A DNA stretch of 48,635 nt, taken from Candidatus Coatesiibacteriota bacterium (GTDB lineage Bacteria > RBG-13-66-14 > B26-G2 > WVWN01 > G020348885). Below the pieces are notes generated by a model. The model was not told the origin of the DNA, searched no databases, and worked only from the letters and a program-made list of their open reading frames with translations. The stretch lies in assembly GCA_020348885.1 (NCBI GenBank), contig CP070755.1, forward strand, positions 2,201,434 through 2,250,068. Reading direction: 5' to 3'. Each line of letters opens with the position of its first letter. The first letter of the stretch is position 1. Position numbers and translations under genes: made by a program. Of this stretch, positions 9,383-17,159 are shown piece after piece.

Positions 9383-9392
9383 GGGAGCCACT

Positions 9393-10157
9393 ATGCCCTA
9401 CCTGGAAATCGAGAAAAAAGGTAACGTCGCGTGGATAACGCTGAACAACCCTGATACGCTCAACGCCCTCAACCGGGCGGCGCACGAGGAGATAAGCCAA
9501 GCGGTGGACGACCTCGAGGCCGACCCGGACATACAGGTCGCGGTGCTAACCGGCGCCGGTAAGGCTTTCGTCGCAGGCGCCGATATCACCGAGATGGTTA
9601 ATATGAGCGGCGACGAGGCGCGCGACTTCTCCGACTTCGGGCATTCGGTATTCATCAAGCTGGAGAAGTCGCCGATAGTGTCCATAGCGGCGGTCAACGG
9701 GTTCGCCCTTGGTGGCGGCATGGAGCTGACGATGGCCTGCGACCTGCGTATCGCGTCGACCAAAGCCAAGATGGGGCAACCGGAGTTGAACCTGGGCGTA
9801 ACCCCCGGCTTCGGCGGGACGCAACGGTTGGCGCGTCTCGTCGGTATCGGGCGGGCCAAGGAGATGCTGTTTACCGGCGAAATGATAGACGCGGAGACGG
9901 CGAAAGAGTACGGCCTGGTTATGGCGGTTTACGAACCTGACGAATTGCTGGACGAAGCCGCCAAGTTGGCCGAGAAGATACTGTCGATGGGCCCGACGTC
10001 CCTGCGGCTCGTCAAGAAGGCGATAGACGAGGGTTACGGTAGGGATATCGTCGAGGGGTGCTCTATCGAAGCCGACGCTTTCGGGGAATGCTTCGCCTCC
10101 GGCGACGCTAAAAAGGGAATGACGGCCTTCCTCGAAAAGCGTAAGGCCGAATGGTAA
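9393..10157 (+). CDS. Enoyl-CoA hydratase/isomerase (crotonase)
   Basis: This 254-residue crotonase-fold protein hydrates 2-enoyl-CoA (probably crotonyl-CoA) to 3-hydroxyacyl-CoA. The oxyanion-hole regions are FVAGADITEM and GFALGGGMELTMACD. The active-site segment PELNLGVTPGFGGTQRL holds a Glu at the place of a catalytic Glu of rat hydratase. The start follows AAGGGAG. The dehydrogenase, hydratase, thiolase and hydroxyacyl-CoA dehydrogenase of this cluster make a complete C4 beta-oxidation set. The reverse (butyrate-forming) direction is chemically possible. Confidence 0.9.
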   Translation: MPYLEIEKKGNVAWITLNNPDTLNALNRAAHEEISQAVDDLEADPDIQVAVLTGAGKAFVAGADITEMVNMSGDEARDFSDFGHSVFIKLEKSPIVSIAAVNGFALGGGMELTMACDLRIASTKAKMGQPELNLGVTPGFGGTQRLARLVGIGRAKEMLFTGEMIDAETAKEYGLVMAVYEPDELLDEAAKLAEKILSMGPTSLRLVKKAIDEGYGRDIVEGCSIEADAFGECFASGDAKKGMTAFLEKRKAEW

Positions 10158-10170
10158 CCAAGGTAGTAAT

Positions 10171-10234
10171 ACCGCCGGATTCATCCGGCGGTGCTTAACC
10201 AGCCGAAGGCATAGAACCCCGACTTCAGTCGGGG
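10171..10234. repeat. Paired intergenic palindromes (REP-like)
   Basis: Two perfect hairpins lie in the gap before the thiolase: ACCGCCGGAT-TC-ATCCGGCGGT (10171-10192) and CCCCGACT-TC-AGTCGGGG (10217-10234). Both have a central TC dinucleotide and no following T tract. Such doublets resemble REP/BIME elements or IS200/IS605-type end hairpins. No transposase gene is nearby. Confidence 0.5.
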
Positions 10235-10275
10235 AACGAGAACAACAACTTATTAATTAATTGGGAGGAGACACG

Positions 10276-11457
10276 GTGAAAGACGTAGTTATAGCAAGCG
10301 CGTGCAGGACGCCGATAGGCCGGTTCCTGGGGACGCTTGCGCCCCTTAAGGCGTCCGACCTGGGCGGCGTCGTAATCGCCGAAGCGGTAAAACGTGCGGG
10401 GATAAAGCCCGAGGACGTGGAAGAGGTCATAATGGGTAACGTCGTCTCGGCGGGGATGGGCCAGGCGCCGGCCCGCCAGGCGGCGATTAAAGCGGGGATA
10501 CCGCCGGAAGTAGGCTCAACGACGATAAACAAGGTCTGTGGTTCCGGCCTGAAGGCGGTCTCGATGGCGGCCCAGGCGATAAAGGCTGGCGACCACGACG
10601 TCATCGTCGCCGGAGGATTGGAATCGATGTCCAACGTGCCCCATTACTTCTTCAAGGGCCGGTCCGGCCAAAAATTCGGCAACATGGACCTGGTGGACGG
10701 GATGATATACGACGGTCTCTGGTGCGTCTTCGAGGACACCCACATGGGCAACCTGGGCGATTGGACCGCCGAGAACTCGGGCATTAGCCGAGAAGAACAG
10801 GACAAATGGGCGGCGGGAAGCCACCGGAAAGCGGTCGAGGCGATAAAGGGCGGTAAGTTCAAGGCCGAGATAGTCCCCGTCGAGGTGCCCCAGCGTAAGG
10901 GCGACCCGATAGTCTTCGATACCGACGAAGGCCCCAGAGAGGATACGAACGAGGAAGCGCTGGCCAAACTCCGTCCGGCGTTCAGCAAGGAAGGAACGGT
11001 CACCGCCGGGAACGCGCCCGGGCTCAACGACGGCGCCGCGGCGCTGGTGGTGATGTCCGCCGAGAAGGCGAAGGAGATGGGCGTGAAGCCGCTCGCGCGT
11101 ATAACGGGATACGCCACTGGTGGTACGCCGCCGAAGGAGCTCTTCTACGCGCCGATCGCGGCGGTCCGCAACCTGATGGAGAAAACCGGCGCGAAGATAG
11201 AAGACTACGACTTAATCGAGGTCAACGAAGCGTTCAGCGCCCAGGTGCTGGCCGACGCCAAGGAGCTGGGCTGGGACGCGGATAGGGTGAACGTTAACGG
11301 CGGGTCGGTGGCCCTCGGTCACCCCATCGGGGCGAGCGGCGCGCGTATTCTTACGACCTTACTCTATGCGATGGAGGACCGGGGCGCCAAGACCGGTCTC
11401 GCGACCCTTTGTCTCGGCGGCGGAAACGCCGTCGCGATGAGCGTCGAGAAGCTGTAG
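10276..11457 (+). CDS. Acetyl-CoA acetyltransferase (thiolase)
   Basis: I place the start at GTG 10276 because GGGAGGAG (10263-10270) lies 5 nt upstream; this gives 393 residues beginning [15 protein letters not shown]. The active site is complete: nucleophile Cys88 ([11 protein letters not shown]), His349 ([16 protein letters not shown]) and Cys379 (CLGGGNAV), plus NEAFSAQ. These match the biosynthetic/degradative thiolase II family. It would cleave acetoacetyl-CoA to two acetyl-CoA, or run in reverse. An in-frame TTG at 10261 is a less likely start because it precedes the ribosome-binding site. Confidence 0.93.
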   Translation: MKDVVIASACRTPIGRFLGTLAPLKASDLGGVVIAEAVKRAGIKPEDVEEVIMGNVVSAGMGQAPARQAAIKAGIPPEVGSTTINKVCGSGLKAVSMAAQAIKAGDHDVIVAGGLESMSNVPHYFFKGRSGQKFGNMDLVDGMIYDGLWCVFEDTHMGNLGDWTAENSGISREEQDKWAAGSHRKAVEAIKGGKFKAEIVPVEVPQRKGDPIVFDTDEGPREDTNEEALAKLRPAFSKEGTVTAGNAPGLNDGAAALVVMSAEKAKEMGVKPLARITGYATGGTPPKELFYAPIAAVRNLMEKTGAKIEDYDLIEVNEAFSAQVLADAKELGWDADRVNVNGGSVALGHPIGASGARILTTLLYAMEDRGAKTGLATLCLGGGNAVAMSVEKL

Positions 11458-11532
11458 TTGTGGATAATCCGACGCGGACGCGAATTGCCGTGCCGCGTCA
11501 TCGAGGCTTAAAACCCCCAGAGGGAGGAACCG

Positions 11533-12384
11533 ATGGAGATAAAGAAGGTCGGCGTCGTCGGCGGGGGGACGATGGGCAACGGTATCGCCCATGTCTTCGC
11601 CCAGTCGGGTTACGACGTCGTGTTGGTAGAACAGTCCGACGACCTGCTGGAGAAGGCGTTCTCGATAATCACCAAGAACCTGGGGCGCCTGGTCAAGAAG
11701 GAGAAGATTACACAAGAGGATGCCGATGCGGCGATAGCGAAGATAAAGAAGAGCACCGACCTGGACGACGTGAAGGGCTGCCAACTCGTCGTCGAGGCGG
11801 TCTTCGAGAGTTTCGACGTGAAGAAAGAAATTTTCGAGAAGCTCGATAAGGTATGCCCGAAGGGCGCGATACTGGCGACCAATACGAGCTCAATCCCGAT
11901 AACCCAGATCGCCGCCGTTACCGGACGGCCCGAGTCCGTAATCGGGATGCACTTCATGAACCCGGTCCCCGTGATGAAGCTGGTCGAGATAATCCGCGGC
12001 ATCGCGACGTCCGACGAGACGGCCGCGGCCGCGGTAGCGGCGGTCGAGAGCCTGGGCAAGACGCCGGTCGAGGTGAATGACTATCCTGGGTTCATCAGCA
12101 ACCGGGTGCTGCTGCCGATGATAAACGAGGCGGTCTTCTGCCTGTACGAGGGCATCGCGACCCGGGAGGCCATCGACACGGTGATGAAGCTGGGGATGAA
12201 CCACCCGATGGGCCCACTGGAGCTGGCGGACCTCATCGGCCTGGACGTGTGCCTGGACATAATGGAGGTGCTGTACGCGGGCTTCAACGACTCCAAGTAC
12301 CGCCCGTGCCCGCTCCTCAAGCAGATGGTCCTGGCCGGGTACTTGGGCCGCAAGACCAAGAAGGGGTTTTACGAGTACGAGTAG
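11533..12384 (+). CDS. 3-hydroxybutyryl-CoA dehydrogenase
   Basis: This 283-residue NAD(P)-dependent 3-hydroxyacyl-CoA dehydrogenase has the single-domain bacterial length. The Rossmann motif GVVGGGTMGNGIAHVFAQ opens the protein. GMHFMNPVPVMKLVE places the catalytic His at residue 140. VNDYPGFISNRVLLPMINEA and the C-terminal GRKTKKGFYEYE are family hallmarks. GAGGGAGGA precedes the ATG. It oxidises 3-hydroxybutyryl-CoA to acetoacetyl-CoA, the substrate of the thiolase just upstream. A terminator follows, so it is the last gene of the catabolic cluster. Confidence 0.93.
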   Translation: MEIKKVGVVGGGTMGNGIAHVFAQSGYDVVLVEQSDDLLEKAFSIITKNLGRLVKKEKITQEDADAAIAKIKKSTDLDDVKGCQLVVEAVFESFDVKKEIFEKLDKVCPKGAILATNTSSIPITQIAAVTGRPESVIGMHFMNPVPVMKLVEIIRGIATSDETAAAAVAAVESLGKTPVEVNDYPGFISNRVLLPMINEAVFCLYEGIATREAIDTVMKLGMNHPMGPLELADLIGLDVCLDIMEVLYAGFNDSKYRPCPLLKQMVLAGYLGRKTKKGFYEYE

Positions 12385-12408
12385 GGATACGTATCGATTG
12401 CGTTATGG

Positions 12409-12444
12409 AGAACCCGGGGATATTATAACCCCGGGTTCTTTGCT
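12409..12444 (+). terminator. Terminator of the catabolic cluster
   Basis: An 11-bp perfect stem (AGAACCCGGGG, 12409-12419, with its complement 12429-12439) has a 9-nt AT-rich loop and is followed by TTTG. It lies between convergent genes, and the perfect stem may also slow transcription coming from the minus strand. Confidence 0.8.
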
Positions 12445-12472
12445 GTTTCGTAAGGTAAACTTCGAAACGAGT

Positions 12473-13261
12473 TTATTCGATTTGAGCTAGGTATAACGAC
12501 TCGAGGTCCTCGCCTATCTCTATATCGTCGATATCGCTTACCGATCGCATACTGGGCGCGCGTTTCATAAGCGGCGTTAACTCGTTCGGTCCCAGGAACC
12601 GCTTCTTAATCTTCGAAAGGCCTATAAGCGGCGTCATCCCTACGGCCGTAACTTCATGGTAACCGACGTTTTCCATGTGGGATATATTGAGACCGATTGA
12701 AGCGTCGGCAAGATCGATTTGTTCAATATCGGCTCCGGCTTCTAATTTTATAGACGCTTTTTTGCCGCCTGAGACGATTACTGTTGTCGCGCCGGCGTGA
12801 ACGATGTCTGTAACTATAGCCCACCTTTTGTCCCAAAGACCGCCCTCGAGTAGTTTTAGGATTATCTTCTCTATTTTGATTTTGTTTGCGTACATATCGT
12901 GTACGCATTCCGAAGCGTTAAAGAACGCTCCCTTTTGGCTGGTAAATTCAACGTCTATACCAGCGTTAGCGCATACGGTGCCGTTGATGTCGACTCCGCC
13001 TTTTGCGTAAATCTTGAATTTACACGCATCTTCGGACGCGAACAACTTTTGATCCCGTTCGTCGTCTTTAACCACTTCTAGGTCCACGGTTTCGCCGGTC
13101 TCTTTAATGATATCCAACAGGTTCCCCTTGTGTTCGAATTTGTGGTCGTCTATTAGGCCTACGTGACCTAATTCTACGGGTTTACCGGGCTCCCAGTTCG
13201 CGTGCAAAGGCCTTAGGTGTTTGTATACCTCGTCCGTATAGTAATCCGAAATCGACGGCAT
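12473..13261 (-). CDS. Hypothetical beta-rich protein; remote gasdermin-like pattern possible
   Basis: I do not firmly recognise this 262-residue protein. It has no signal peptide or clear membrane helix. It is rich in alternating beta-strand patterns (FKIYAKGGVDINGTV; WAIVTDIVHAGATTVIVSGG) and ends in an acidic stretch (SDIDDIEIGEDLESL). The order of its segments recalls the strand layout of gasdermin-family pore-forming domains, and length fits bacterial members. However, no N-terminal Cys and no dedicated protease gene is adjacent, so this is speculation. On its strand, AAAGGAGA precedes the ATG. The coding DNA is more AT-rich than its neighbours, which suggests acquisition by transfer. 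Confidence 0.7.
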   Translation of the reverse strand: MPSISDYYTDEVYKHLRPLHANWEPGKPVELGHVGLIDDHKFEHKGNLLDIIKETGETVDLEVVKDDERDQKLFASEDACKFKIYAKGGVDINGTVCANAGIDVEFTSQKGAFFNASECVHDMYANKIKIEKIILKLLEGGLWDKRWAIVTDIVHAGATTVIVSGGKKASIKLEAGADIEQIDLADASIGLNISHMENVGYHEVTAVGMTPLIGLSKIKKRFLGPNELTPLMKRAPSMRSVSDIDDIEIGEDLESLYLAQIE

Positions 13262-13405
13262 CTTGTTCTCCTTTGTTTTTTACCGGTTAAGTTTAGCTAA
13301 CGCTTACCTCGATTAAAATAGTCCCTAATCGGCGTTTACTCTTTGGTTGATCGATTAGCGATTAACGGTTATGTTGATTAGCGAAGGTTCATCTTTTCGG
13401 TACCG

Positions 13406-14440
13406 TTAACCCTTAAACCCATCCAAATAATCCCTAGTGAAATCGATTTTTAGTTCGATCCAGAGCGGGTAGTGGTCCGACATCTGGAACGTGCGCCAGG
13501 TCCGGTAGTACTTCTTGCGCTTTTCGGGGTTGTAGCGGGTGTAGCTCGTTTCTTTCTCCTTAATGTAGTCCTTATACGCGTCAAACTCGTCGTCCGCGAA
13601 GACGGCTTCGTAAAATTTGAAGATGCCGGCGTTCGGGCGGTTATCGCCCAGGCGGAGTTCATCCTCTTTGGTCTTGAAAGCAATCTGGTCGTAGAAGTAG
13701 TTCTCGTCGATGTTTGTCGGGTGCCGAACCTCGTCGGGAACCTTGAAACCGCTACCCTCCAGGGCGTACATCGTCTCGCATTCGGGACTGACGATGTTGA
13801 AGTCGCCCAGCAGGACGTAGTTGTACTCGTCGTCCTCCTTGGCCCTCTTCGCCATAAACTCGCCTATTTTCTTTATTTCCTTGACGCGCCGTTCGAATTT
13901 AACGCCAGTTTTCGTGCCATAGTAGATGTGTACGGTGCAGAGTTTGAACTTGAACCAACCGGATTGGAAAGCGACCACAAAAGGCGTCCGGGAAAACTGT
14001 TTCTCGCCTGCTACTAGTTTCGTTTCGGGGAGGACTATCTCGCCGGCAACGTTCTGGAAACTGACCTTCCGGGTGTCGTAGACGAACGTCATCCGTTCCC
14101 GGTTTCCGGATCTCCCTTCGGTTATATCTGTCGCGATGAAGTCCCACTCGTGGCCGAGGTAGCCCATTACCTTCTTCAAGTCCCGTAGGTCTTCGTTTAC
14201 CTCTTGAAGGGCGACTATGTCGAACGCCGAGATCGTTTCGGCGATGTAGTAGAAAGACTCGGGTATCCGACGCCCGTACTTGGGGCGCCGCCGGCCGAAC
14301 TCCCGGACGTTCCAGGTCGCAAGAAGAAGGGTGTCACTCGCGGTCCGCGGCGGGACGCACTGTTTTTTAATCTCGTCCCGGAGAGCGATTAACTTACCGG
14401 CGACTCGCGGCCTTTCTCCCACCGGTTTTACGTCCCTCAA
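13406..14440 (-). CDS. Endonuclease/exonuclease/phosphatase family protein
   Basis: This 344-residue protein carries a complete EEP (DNase I-like) motif set: TWNVREFG, LQEVNED, HIYYGTKTG, LLGDFNIVS and SDHYPLWIEL. These supply the Asn, Glu, His, Asp/Asn and Asp-His of the metal-dependent phosphodiesterase site. The substrate (DNA, RNA, phospholipid or inositol phosphate) cannot be told. No signal peptide is seen, so it is probably cytoplasmic. The listed start is TTG 14440. The better Shine-Dalgarno (AAAGGAG) lies about 18 nt further upstream, and in-frame stops precede it, so the true start could be a non-standard codon in ERDTVFYGGL. A TTGACA promoter lies upstream. Confidence 0.85.
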   Translation of the reverse strand: MRDVKPVGERPRVAGKLIALRDEIKKQCVPPRTASDTLLLATWNVREFGRRRPKYGRRIPESFYYIAETISAFDIVALQEVNEDLRDLKKVMGYLGHEWDFIATDITEGRSGNRERMTFVYDTRKVSFQNVAGEIVLPETKLVAGEKQFSRTPFVVAFQSGWFKFKLCTVHIYYGTKTGVKFERRVKEIKKIGEFMAKRAKEDDEYNYVLLGDFNIVSPECETMYALEGSGFKVPDEVRHPTNIDENYFYDQIAFKTKEDELRLGDNRPNAGIFKFYEAVFADDEFDAYKDYIKEKETSYTRYNPEKRKKYYRTWRTFQMSDHYPLWIELKIDFTRDYLDGFKG

Positions 14441-14534
14441 TCCACCGTAGAAAACCGTATCCCGCTCCTTTTATTAATAATATCCGGATGGATGATACCG
14501 ACGCACGCAGTTTATAATGCTTATTCACTTTAGT

Positions 14535-14563
14535 TTATTAGCATAGGATTACACGCATGTCAA
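14535..14563 (-). promoter_or_regulatory. Sigma70-like promoter for the nuclease-family gene
   Basis: Read on the minus strand, TTGACA (14563-14558) is followed after exactly 17 nt by TAATAA (14540-14535). The start of transcription would be near 14528, leaving about 85 nt of leader before the coding region. Confidence 0.6.
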
Positions 14564-14851
14564 GAATTATTATTATATTCAAACAACGCATTCAATCGAT
14601 TCAATCGAAACAATCGAAACGACCGATTTATAATAATACAACCGAAACAACGTGTTTTTCGATTCGGGAGCTTGGAACCGGGTAAAGGGCGCAGTTTGCC
14701 CGCGCCGTTTTTGAAGCGGGAATACGCCCATTATTCCGCCTTTTCGGCGACGGGGTCTTCTTTTTTGCGTTCGTCGCCGGTTCCCTGTGTCGTAGAACCG
14801 GGTAGGGTTTTGCAAGTATAAGTAACGTTTAGGTAGATAGTTGCTACAACG

Positions 14852-14883
14852 AAAGCGCCCCCCTGGAAGGGAGGCGCTTTTTT
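14852..14883. terminator. Terminator-like hairpin after the M6 peptidase gene
   Basis: AAAGCGCC (14852-14859) pairs with GGCGCTTT (14873-14880); the stem continues inward through C/G pairs after one mismatch. T runs follow on both strands, six on the plus strand and three on the minus strand. It lies 14 nt past the stop of the minus-strand peptidase and probably ends that transcript. Confidence 0.65.
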
Positions 14884-14896
14884 CGTTAATAGGTTT

Positions 14897-16852
14897 TTAC
14901 CTACCGCCGACAACGACGAGCTTACGTACGGCTATGTAACCTGGTGTTTCCAGCCGGTATATATAATTGCCCGGAGGTAGACCAGTTACTTCGCGCGTAT
15001 GCTCGCCGGAGCTCAGTCGCCCGTCGGCCAGGGTCGCGACCTTCCTGCCTGCGATGTCGTAAACTCCCAACTCCACGCACGCGTCCTCCGGTAAGGCGAA
15101 CGGTATTATGGCCTTCCCGCTCGACGGATTCGGGCGGGCGTTACCCAGGGCGAACGAAGTGGGCGTGCCGGCGCCGGCGGTCGCTTCGGCCGGCCCGTAT
15201 TCTGTGGCGCCCCCGCCGACGTCCACCACTTCGAGCCAGTAGCGATAGGTCGTGCCGTCTTTCACCTTCAGGTCGTCGAAGACGTACGGCGGGCTGCCGG
15301 TAATCAATGACCCGTTAAGCTTCTCTCTTACCGTCGCTAACCGGGCGTGTTTTCCTTCATTACCGGCGGTTTCCCGGTACAGGTTAAACCCCGCCAGCGT
15401 CCCGTCGTTGGCGACGTCCCACGTAACTTCGATTCCTTTCGCGTCGGGACGCGCCGAGAAGTGGGTTACCTTTACGTCCGTCGAGTCGAGGTAAATATCG
15501 CATATCAGGCTTAACCCGACGGTCTCGAAACCTGATATGGTTATATTCGTAGGGACGCCGTCGTTGTCGTCGGAGTTCGGGTAAGTGTGCGGCGCGAAAG
15601 CGGTCGCGTCGGAGCTTCCAGGGTATGGGTCGCCGTCGTCGCCTATGTTGTCCTCGTACGGGTCGGGGCGTTCGCCGTCGCCGTGTTCCAAGTCGTCAAG
15701 GCCGTCGGCTTCCTCCAGGTCAACGACGTTGTGCCATTGAGGTAACGTATGGTCGATGTGCCAGATGAGTATTCCGGTACCGACGAGAGTCTGGTCGAAT
15801 CCGACGTTTTGCCTGTTTGCTATCAGGAAGTACTCCTGCCCCGGCGAGCCGTCGCGCCATATTTTGTATACGTCTTGGTACTGCTCGACCGGGCGTAGGG
15901 TTACGTCTTCCATATCCTCGGTTACGACCGTCGGCGTTACCCAGTCCAACCGCTCTTTCGACCAGGCGCAGAGGTGGCTAGGATAGCGCCCGTCGATGCC
16001 GTCGCCGCCCCAGGCGCCGTAACCCATAAGTCCCCATAAACCGATGCCGAGGGTCCAGCGGGAATAGTCGTAAAGGTCGGGTAAACCGATGACGTGGCCC
16101 ATCTCGTGGCAGACGACGCTTATTCCGATTATCGCGCCGTCCGTCTCTTCTTCGGGTTGTATGGCGTAGTCGTATATCTTGATATACCCGCCGCCGGCTT
16201 TCGGGTCGTCGGTTTCGTAAGCGGGACTCAGGTTCCATTTATGGGACCAGATATCGTTTGGGTCGCCAGTATCCTCGCCGCCCGGATCGGCGTGGAATAC
16301 CAGAAAAAGGTCCACGTAACCGTCGTCGTCGCCTGAGTTGGGTACGCCGTCGGGCCCGTCGTTATCGTATAGGCCGTAGTTTACGTCCGGGTCGGATAGT
16401 TCGGCGGCGCGGAGCGCAACCAGGCGACCGCCCCACGAAAGGCCGTAGTTACCGTCGTTATAATTGTCGTAGTAATCGTCCGGCGTCGTATACCAGCCGT
16501 ACGCCTCCCCTTCGACGTCGTATTGGTAGAAAGAGTTCTCCTGGAAGAAGTCGCGTAGGCTGCCAGTCGGATACTCGTTGTCGGAGTATAATAATTCGTC
16601 GTATGCCGATTCGGGGTGCGACGGGTCGTGGGGTCGGTCCGGGAAGTCTACCAATACCGCCACAGACGAGCCGGTTCCGCTCAATCGCTGGTGTAGGGAC
16701 CCGGGTTTCCCAAACCATTCGGGGAATTCGGGTAAGGGCGCGCCCGTGACGACGTGTAGCCCGTTCTCGTCGTATGCGCCCGGGTTAGGGGGCATACCGG
16801 TACCGGGAACGACGAAGCCGGCCAGTAAACATGTGATCAATAATATACGCAT
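14897..16852 (-). CDS. Secreted M6-family (immune inhibitor A-like) metalloprotease with C-terminal sorting-type domain
   Basis: This 651-residue protein begins with a signal peptide (MRILLITCLLAGFVVPGTG). The zinc site is HEMGH at residues 249-253, followed by VIGLPDLYDYS and LMGYGAWGG, as in M6 peptidases. Asp/Gly-rich loops (NDGPDGVPNSGDDDG) suggest Ca binding. A fibronectin-III-like segment (~470-560) precedes a C-terminal ~80-residue domain. That domain has NARPNPSSGKA, VYDIAGRKVATL, GLPPGNYIYRL and ends RKLVVVGG, typical of FlgD-like/T9SS type-A sorting domains. It is likely exported, then anchored or released at the surface. AAGGAGA precedes the ATG on the minus strand. Confidence 0.9.
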   Translation of the reverse strand: MRILLITCLLAGFVVPGTGMPPNPGAYDENGLHVVTGAPLPEFPEWFGKPGSLHQRLSGTGSSVAVLVDFPDRPHDPSHPESAYDELLYSDNEYPTGSLRDFFQENSFYQYDVEGEAYGWYTTPDDYYDNYNDGNYGLSWGGRLVALRAAELSDPDVNYGLYDNDGPDGVPNSGDDDGYVDLFLVFHADPGGEDTGDPNDIWSHKWNLSPAYETDDPKAGGGYIKIYDYAIQPEEETDGAIIGISVVCHEMGHVIGLPDLYDYSRWTLGIGLWGLMGYGAWGGDGIDGRYPSHLCAWSKERLDWVTPTVVTEDMEDVTLRPVEQYQDVYKIWRDGSPGQEYFLIANRQNVGFDQTLVGTGILIWHIDHTLPQWHNVVDLEEADGLDDLEHGDGERPDPYEDNIGDDGDPYPGSSDATAFAPHTYPNSDDNDGVPTNITISGFETVGLSLICDIYLDSTDVKVTHFSARPDAKGIEVTWDVANDGTLAGFNLYRETAGNEGKHARLATVREKLNGSLITGSPPYVFDDLKVKDGTTYRYWLEVVDVGGGATEYGPAEATAGAGTPTSFALGNARPNPSSGKAIIPFALPEDACVELGVYDIAGRKVATLADGRLSSGEHTREVTGLPPGNYIYRLETPGYIAVRKLVVVGGR

Positions 16853-16963
16853 ACGGTTCTCCTTATTGCGTCGCCTAGTTACTTGCGTTACCTGATTATA
16901 CGTTGAAATTCGCGCGTATGGAAGCGTAAATTCCCCCGGGATATCAATTAGGCATAACGTGCC

Positions 16964-16985
16964 CCGATGTTCTATCGGTTTTTTT
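16964..16985 (+). terminator. Orphan terminator-like hairpin
   Basis: A 5-bp stem CCGAT/ATCGG with a 5-nt loop is followed by T7. No plus-strand gene precedes it, so it may insulate the phage-like promoter from read-through, or be a relic. Confidence 0.35.
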
Positions 16986-17085
16986 ATTATAGGTATAGCG
17001 ATTTGAGACAGATATTAATAACGCTGATTTCCCAACGATTTCGTTAAATATCGTCAAGAAACTAGTTAAAAACCTCCAAACGCTC

Positions 17086-17114
17086 TTGACATAGCTATAG
17101 CAATATGCTATAGT
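17086..17114 (+). promoter_or_regulatory. Strong sigma70 promoter with internal palindromic operator
   Basis: TTGACA (17086-17091), a 17-nt spacer and TATAGT (17109-17114) make a near-consensus promoter 46 nt before the portal gene. The spacer and -10 contain a perfect inverted repeat, CTATAGC-AATAT-GCTATAG (17095-17113). A dimeric repressor bound there would block polymerase. This is the expected layout for a silent, inducible late operon. Confidence 0.75.
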
Positions 17115-17159
17115 CCAGTTATTCAACGTTCTACCTTTTTACCTAACCCAAAAAACGTT

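Larger units (their letters stand above)
14441..14896. other. Intergenic region with AT-rich spacer and short repeats
   Basis: This 456-bp stretch has no convincing gene. It holds the minus-strand promoter for the nuclease-family gene, a run of near-repeats of AATCGAAAC/ATTCAATCG type at about 14588-14625, and a hairpin at its right end. Two small minus-strand frames overlap here, but their composition is unlike protein and they lack ribosome-binding sites. Confidence 0.6.
16853..17159. other. Divergent intergenic region between peptidase and phage-like cluster
   Basis: This 307-bp AT-rich region separates oppositely oriented transcripts. It contains a TATAAT box for the minus-strand peptidase (16900-16895) with a poor -35. 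It also has a small hairpin CCGAT-GTTCT-ATCGG followed by seven Ts (16964-16985) and the strong plus-strand promoter/operator listed separately. I see no gene and no clear attachment site. Confidence 0.6.

Noticed and set aside
14575-14650. Repeats of AATCGAAAC type as a CRISPR array
   Set aside because: Units are only about 8-10 nt and adjacent, with no spacers and no cas genes.
14579-14913. Two small minus-strand frames between the nuclease and peptidase genes
   Set aside because: They are Arg/Lys-rich, lack ribosome-binding sites, and one overlaps the terminator hairpin.
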